Assembly: GCA_900546315.1 (NCBI GenBank)
Contig: URCP01000115.1
Span: 1-8,191, forward strand
Direction of reading: 5' to 3'
DNA length: 8,191 bases
From: an uncultured Eubacteriales bacterium
GTDB lineage: Bacteria > Bacillota > Clostridia > Oscillospirales > CAG-272
The notes under the pieces were generated by a model, which did no database searches, was not told where the DNA came from, and was given only the letters and a program-made list of their open reading frames with translations. A program made the position numbers and the translations under genes. Positions within the stretch are counted from its first letter, which is position 1, and each line of letters begins with the position of its first letter. Below, piece after piece: positions 5,149-8,191 of the stretch.

Positions 5149-6906
5149 ATCAATGACCGTCATCCCGCACATGGGCACGTCAAGCCGCACGGGCAAACTG
5201 TCGATCGTTATGGTCTCATTCTTCACTTCCCTGCCCGTGCAGTCGAGTATCCGGCAGTGGGCGGTCAGCTTTTCGTTACTGCCGACATAAAGCGGTTTCC
5301 TGTCAACACCGTTCACGATATACACTCTCTTTCGCGGTTTGTCGAGCATGAGCAGGCGTTCCGAGTACATCGCGTGGAGCTCTTCGCCGTCGTTTCTCGC
5401 GGTGACGTACGAGTAGTTCGCGTCGCATCTGTGGGGCATGAGCTCGCTCTTTTGTAAGAGTTCCCGCTTGTCGCTCATGAAGTTCAGCCAGAATTTCAGC
5501 ATCTCCCGCTGTTCCGGGCTTATCTGATCGAACATCACCGAGACCTGCGGCGTGCAGAAGAGGATATTCACCATCTGTAGAGCCGACACCTGGGCAGGCT
5601 CGTCCGGATTGAACTGAACCATGTCAGAGTGTACAGCCGCGTGTGTGTGAAGCCGCAGATCGATCGCCCCGACGCGGTTTGTCAGGTAGTCCTGCGGGCA
5701 GTCGCCGACGCGTATCATGTTCGCCGGTGCGGTGTAGTTCTGCCTGTACTCGATGAGAAAATCGGGCGAGATATCCGAAAGACGCCGCGAGATCAGCCGC
5801 GCCATGTCATCCACAGCGTCGGTGAGAGAGAGATAATCACGTCCATCGGCGTTTTCCGGTCCGATATCGCCGCCCTGAAAGGAATCAAGAAAGTCAATCT
5901 TCAGCCCGTCAAAGCCATATTTCTCCGCTACCCGGCATACATCCTCAGTCATTCTCGCTCTGACCTCCGGGAATCTCGGGTCGAGGACCCATCCGCCGGG
6001 AATCTTCTTGTCGCCGTAAAGCTTCGAGAGCTTCGACGCGTCGCCGCAGAGCCCTGGACCTATCCAGATCATCGCGCGCATACCTATCGCGTGAACCTTG
6101 TCGACAAAGCCCTTCATGTCCGGAAACTTGTCTCTGTTCGGCGTCCAGTCGCCCGCGCAGCTGTAGTCCTCTACGCCGGGAGTGGTCTGCCAGCCGTCAT
6201 CGAGAATCAGCGTCCTGCAACCGAGGTCATAAGCCATCCGGCACTGCTCGAGCACCTTGTCGTCGAAAATCCCGCGCTGGAACGAGTACCACGACGAGAA
6301 CACCGGGTCAAACGCGAAGTCCGGCAGTCTGTGAGAAGGACAGAACGAAGCCATAAAGTCGGAGGCGGCGCGCACCGATTCCCACCAGTAACGCTCATTC
6401 CGGGCTTCCATTGTCGTCATATCGCACAGTTTTGAACTATCGGGAGATGTACCTTCGGTCGATGCGTCAATAAACAGCGACAGCGTGTATTTGTTCGATT
6501 CAGACGATATTGATACTTTCTTCGTCTCTGCGATGAACTCGAGGCATTTTGTCCGGTCGTCCACGCCGATATTCAGCGCCCAAGCCGCCTTGCAGTCGGA
6601 CAGAGCCGCCGTCAGACGGTTGCGGTCATCCGAGCGGTAGAACGAGACAAGCGGCGCTCCGCCGGTGAAGTTTGTCCATGTCGCGCCCTCCCAGCTGTTG
6701 TGTACGCCTTTGTCGAACATCTTCATCCTCGGGAACCACCTGCCGGCAATGTCGCCCGCCGGGATGTGGAAGGCTGTCTTCACGCCGGTAACAGGCTCGT
6801 CCGAGGTGATTGTGATGTCGTATATATCCGCGCCGTGGTCTTCGCGCATAGTCACGCTGACTTCCGCTTTTTCCGGCGTGGGGGTTATCGTGAGATCGTA
6901 TTTCAT
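5137..6906 (-). CDS. GH36-type alpha-galactosidase (clan GH-D), cytoplasmic
   Basis: A 589-residue retaining glycosidase predicted to cleave terminal alpha-1,6-galactose from raffinose- or melibiose-type sugars. An N-terminal beta-sandwich region (about 1-190) is followed by the catalytic barrel, which opens with FSSWYSFQRGIFDD (203-216). LILDDGW (233-239) is the clan GH-D substrate-binding Asp-Asp-Gly-Trp. FDGLKIDF (332-339) carries the likely nucleophile Asp338. RVGDCPQD (399-406) carries the likely acid/base Asp402, 64 residues later, much like characterised GH36 enzymes. A C-terminal beta domain runs from about 500. There is no signal peptide, so hydrolysis follows import. I chose ATG at 6906 because AGGAG sits 9 bases upstream; a GTG at 6924 lies upstream of that site and is unlikely. 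It is the first gene of the operon, and a fragment of a close paralogue survives at 3513-3590. Specificity within GH36 is inferred, not shown. Confidence 0.9.
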   Translation of the reverse strand: MKYDLTITPTPEKAEVSVTMREDHGADIYDITITSDEPVTGVKTAFHIPAGDIAGRWFPRMKMFDKGVHNSWEGATWTNFTGGAPLVSFYRSDDRNRLTAALSDCKAAWALNIGVDDRTKCLEFIAETKKVSISSESNKYTLSLFIDASTEGTSPDSSKLCDMTTMEARNERYWWESVRAASDFMASFCPSHRLPDFAFDPVFSSWYSFQRGIFDDKVLEQCRMAYDLGCRTLILDDGWQTTPGVEDYSCAGDWTPNRDKFPDMKGFVDKVHAIGMRAMIWIGPGLCGDASKLSKLYGDKKIPGGWVLDPRFPEVRARMTEDVCRVAEKYGFDGLKIDFLDSFQGGDIGPENADGRDYLSLTDAVDDMARLISRRLSDISPDFLIEYRQNYTAPANMIRVGDCPQDYLTNRVGAIDLRLHTHAAVHSDMVQFNPDEPAQVSALQMVNILFCTPQVSVMFDQISPEQREMLKFWLNFMSDKRELLQKSELMPHRCDANYSYVTARNDGEELHAMYSERLLMLDKPRKRVYIVNGVDRKPLYVGSNEKLTAHCRILDCTGREVKNETITIDSLPVRLDVPMCGMTVIDLVI

Positions 6907-6924
6907 AAGTTTTCGCTCCTGCAC

Positions 6925-6953
6925 TTGATTTTCGTGTTCCGATGTGCTATAAT
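6925..6953 (+). promoter_or_regulatory. Promoter of the AraC-family regulator gene
   Basis: A -35 box TTGATT (6925-6930), a 17-bp spacer and a perfect TATAAT (6948-6953), preceded by TGC to make an extended -10. The start should be near 6960, giving a leader of roughly 95 bases. It physically overlaps the minus-strand GH36 promoter, so polymerase should not occupy both at once. Confidence 0.75.
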
Positions 6954-6954
6954 A

Positions 6955-6983
6955 ATTGTACTATATAAAACGCGCCCTGTAAA
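6955..6983 (-). promoter_or_regulatory. Promoter of the GH36-SBP operon
   Basis: On the minus strand, TTTACA (6983-6978), a 17-bp spacer and TACAAT (6960-6955), each 5 of 6 to consensus. The start should be near 6948, about 40 bases before the GH36 ATG. Its -10 box lies immediately beside the -10 box of the divergent regulator promoter. Confidence 0.75.
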
Positions 6984-6988
6984 GCCGG

Positions 6989-7023
6989 AATTCCGACATT
7001 TAGTATCACTTTCCGGACATGAG
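6989..7023. promoter_or_regulatory. Candidate AraC-type operator: two direct repeats 20 bp apart
   Basis: TTCCGACAT starts at 6991 and TTCCGGACAT at 7011, so two near-identical half-sites are set two helical turns apart in the same orientation, as AraC-family dimers usually need. The near site ends the palindrome CGGAATTCCG (6986-6995) and begins 7 bp upstream of the GH36 -35 box, a normal activator position. The pair also lies downstream of the regulator's own start point, so bound protein could repress its own gene. This is inferred from geometry. Confidence 0.55.
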
Positions 7024-7055
7024 CGAAAATTCTTATATAAACGGAGGGGAAAAAT

Positions 7056-7958
7056 GTGAAACTGACACAGTACAACGAGAAGCTGACCTACCTCGACCTC
7101 GGAGCCGGGAACGGCTTTCTTGACATACGCGCCGCCGGGACGGTGGGAGCCGACCCTGAATACCGCACCGGGCAGATACCGGACGGATACACGCTGATAG
7201 AGTATATAATCTCCGGAAGGGCGTACATAGGCGAAGGCTCGGCACAGACCGCTCTGCCCGGCGACCTCGTGATTCTGAGAGGCGTGATTCAGACGGACAG
7301 CGAGCCGGACGGGAACATAAAATACGTGAACGACCCTTCGTCGCCGGTGGAAAAGCTGTGGGTGACGCTGAAAGGCAGATTCATGGAGGCGGCGTCTGAG
7401 CTCTACGATATTAAAGCGCCGGTGACGATAAAGCGCGCGCCCGGCAGCCGTGAGCCGCTTGAGAGAATGATAACCGACCTGTCGTCCTTCGGGTACAGGA
7501 GAGCGGACGCGTGCCATTCGCTTCTCGGCGTCTTCGAGGCGACGCTCGGCGAGACCGGCGAGGAGGAGGTTCCTCTGGCGAAGCGTATACGGGACGTGCT
7601 TGACCGGCATATCGCGAGACCGGTGAAGAGCGCGGATATAGCGGCGTATTTCTGTCTGTCGGAGAGGCATTTAGAGCGGGTGTTCGAGAGTGAGTTCGGC
7701 GTCACGATATTCGGCTATCTGCGCGGGAAGCGGTTCATAGCGGCGTGCAAGGATCTGAGAACAACCGACGAGCTGATCTACAGGATAGCGTCGAGATACC
7801 AGCTCGGAAGCGCGAGCCACTTCGCGAAGGAGTTCACCGAGCGCTACGGCGTCTCCCCGACCGATTACCGCGAGAGATTCAGGCATTCGTCGCCTGTCAC
7901 CGAGGAGGACACGGGGAAATATATCGGGACGATTTATGATGGGTTAAAGGTGGAATGA
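7056..7958 (+). CDS. AraC/XylS-family transcriptional regulator
   Basis: A 300-residue regulator likely to sense the imported sugar and switch on the divergent GH36-SBP operon. The N-terminal half has a cupin-like ligand domain (SGRAYIGEGSAQTALPGDLV, residues 53-72). The C-terminal 100 residues are the double helix-turn-helix: helix pair one about 191-212 (KSADIAAYFCLSERHLERVF) and pair two about 239-262 (ELIYRIASRYQLGSASHFAK), ending in YGVSPTDYRERF (264-275), the family signature. A tail of about 25 residues follows. The start is GTG at 7056 with GGAGGGG at 7043-7049. An ATG at 7054 overlaps it but is in another frame and is followed at once by TGA. The target is inferred from the divergent position and the candidate operator in the shared promoter region. 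I see no clear intrinsic terminator after the stop. Confidence 0.92.
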   Translation: MKLTQYNEKLTYLDLGAGNGFLDIRAAGTVGADPEYRTGQIPDGYTLIEYIISGRAYIGEGSAQTALPGDLVILRGVIQTDSEPDGNIKYVNDPSSPVEKLWVTLKGRFMEAASELYDIKAPVTIKRAPGSREPLERMITDLSSFGYRRADACHSLLGVFEATLGETGEEEVPLAKRIRDVLDRHIARPVKSADIAAYFCLSERHLERVFESEFGVTIFGYLRGKRFIAACKDLRTTDELIYRIASRYQLGSASHFAKEFTERYGVSPTDYRERFRHSSPVTEEDTGKYIGTIYDGLKVE

Positions 7959-8003
7959 CAAACATCGGGCAAAATGCCGACATGGGTTATGCCCTCAATA
8001 AAA

Positions 8004-8116
8004 TTGGATGGACACCTACATACATGACGAAACGTTGGATAGAGGTCTACACGCTTGACGAAACGTTGGATGGAGGTCTGCACCGCTTGACGAAACGTCG
8101 GATAGAGGTCTACGCT
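8004..8116. repeat. Tandem repeat of about 31 bp, three units plus a decayed part
   Basis: Units begin TGACGAAACGT at 8025, 8056 and 8088, giving lengths of 31, 32 and 29 bp. Each continues GGATAGAGGTCTACACGC with a few substitutions. A degenerate two-thirds unit (8004-8023) precedes them. There are no spacers between units, so this is not a CRISPR. A minus-strand reading frame through it (VDLYPTFR repeated) has no ribosome binding site or gene features. The array ends one base before the hairpin repeat at 8118. The intergenic stretch 7959-8003 shows nothing else recognisable. Confidence 0.8.
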
Positions 8117-8117
8117 T

Positions 8118-8142
8118 GTAGGGGCGACCATTGGTCGCCCGC
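8118..8142 (+). repeat. Third copy of the 25-bp hairpin repeat
   Basis: Identical over 25 bp to the arm at 10-34 and in the same orientation, with the 9-1-9 palindrome GGGCGACCA/TGGTCGCCC. An inverted partner like that at 86-110 is not seen in the 49 bases left, so it either lies beyond the window or is absent. Confidence 0.85.
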
Positions 8143-8191
8143 CTTCAAATTACGGATTACGTGCAAATCAAAATCCCGCGAAAACCGGTTT

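Noticed and set aside
6922..6924. GTG start for GH36 eighteen bases upstream of the ATG
   Set aside because: It lies upstream of the AGGAG ribosome binding site, which is correctly spaced for the ATG at 6906.
6903..7670. Long minus-strand frame opposite the regulator gene
   Set aside because: It is antisense to a well-supported AraC-family gene, crosses the divergent promoters and is Arg/His-rich in the way of shadow frames in GC-rich DNA.
7959..8003. Terminator for the AraC-family gene
   Set aside because: Only short GGGCA/TGCCC pairings are possible and no T-tract follows.
8025..8116. Possible short CRISPR array
   Set aside because: Units of 29-32 bp follow one another directly with no unique spacers, and no cas genes are present.
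7934..8131. Minus-strand 65-codon reading frame with repeated VDLYPTFR
   Set aside because: It simply reads through the tandem repeat, overlaps the end of the regulator gene and has no ribosome binding site.

Overview
The window looks like chromosomal DNA from a gut-type anaerobic Firmicute (Clostridia, probably near Ruminococcaceae/Oscillospiraceae). The reasons are the moderately GC-rich coding sequence, AGGAGG-like ribosome binding sites with TTG and GTG starts, sigma-A-type promoters, LAGC-lipobox sugar-binding lipoproteins and intergenic hairpin repeats of the GTAGGGGCG type. The assignment is by style; no species-level marker is present.

Layout. Positions 1-492 are non-coding: an inverted pair of short hairpin repeats (10-110), a weak terminator-like hairpin (197-220), a 137-bp repeat (copy A, 226-362) and a strong promoter (426-454). 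A MATE-family efflux gene (493-1857, +) ends at a bidirectional terminator (1861-1887), followed by an inverted second copy of the 137-bp repeat (copy B, 1898-2031). The minus-strand block 2029-6906 is, in transcription order, a cytoplasmic GH36-type alpha-galactosidase, a sugar-binding lipoprotein (SBP2), half of the same repeat (copy C), a 78-bp scrap of a second GH36 gene, and a paralogous sugar-binding lipoprotein (SBP1). A divergent AraC-family regulator lies at 7056-7958 (+). The right edge has a roughly 31-bp tandem repeat (8025-8116) touching a third hairpin repeat (8118-8142).

How it works together (inference). The binding lipoproteins capture an alpha-galactoside outside the membrane, an ABC permease not encoded here imports it, and the cytoplasmic GH36 enzyme removes galactose. 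The AraC regulator and the GH36 operon are driven from overlapping divergent promoters. A pair of direct repeats 20 bp apart lies just upstream of the GH36 -35 box and is the obvious candidate operator. The MATE gene has its own promoter and terminator and seems unrelated in function.

The most unusual content is evolutionary. The GH36-SBP-repeat module appears to have been duplicated and then mostly erased, leaving a GH36 scrap. The two otherwise divergent binding proteins share a nearly identical leader and signal-peptide DNA. A modular repeat sits at the 3' ends of transcription units and forms a long inverted repeat around the MATE gene. I see no phage, CRISPR, transposase, RNA gene or clearly new enzymatic system.
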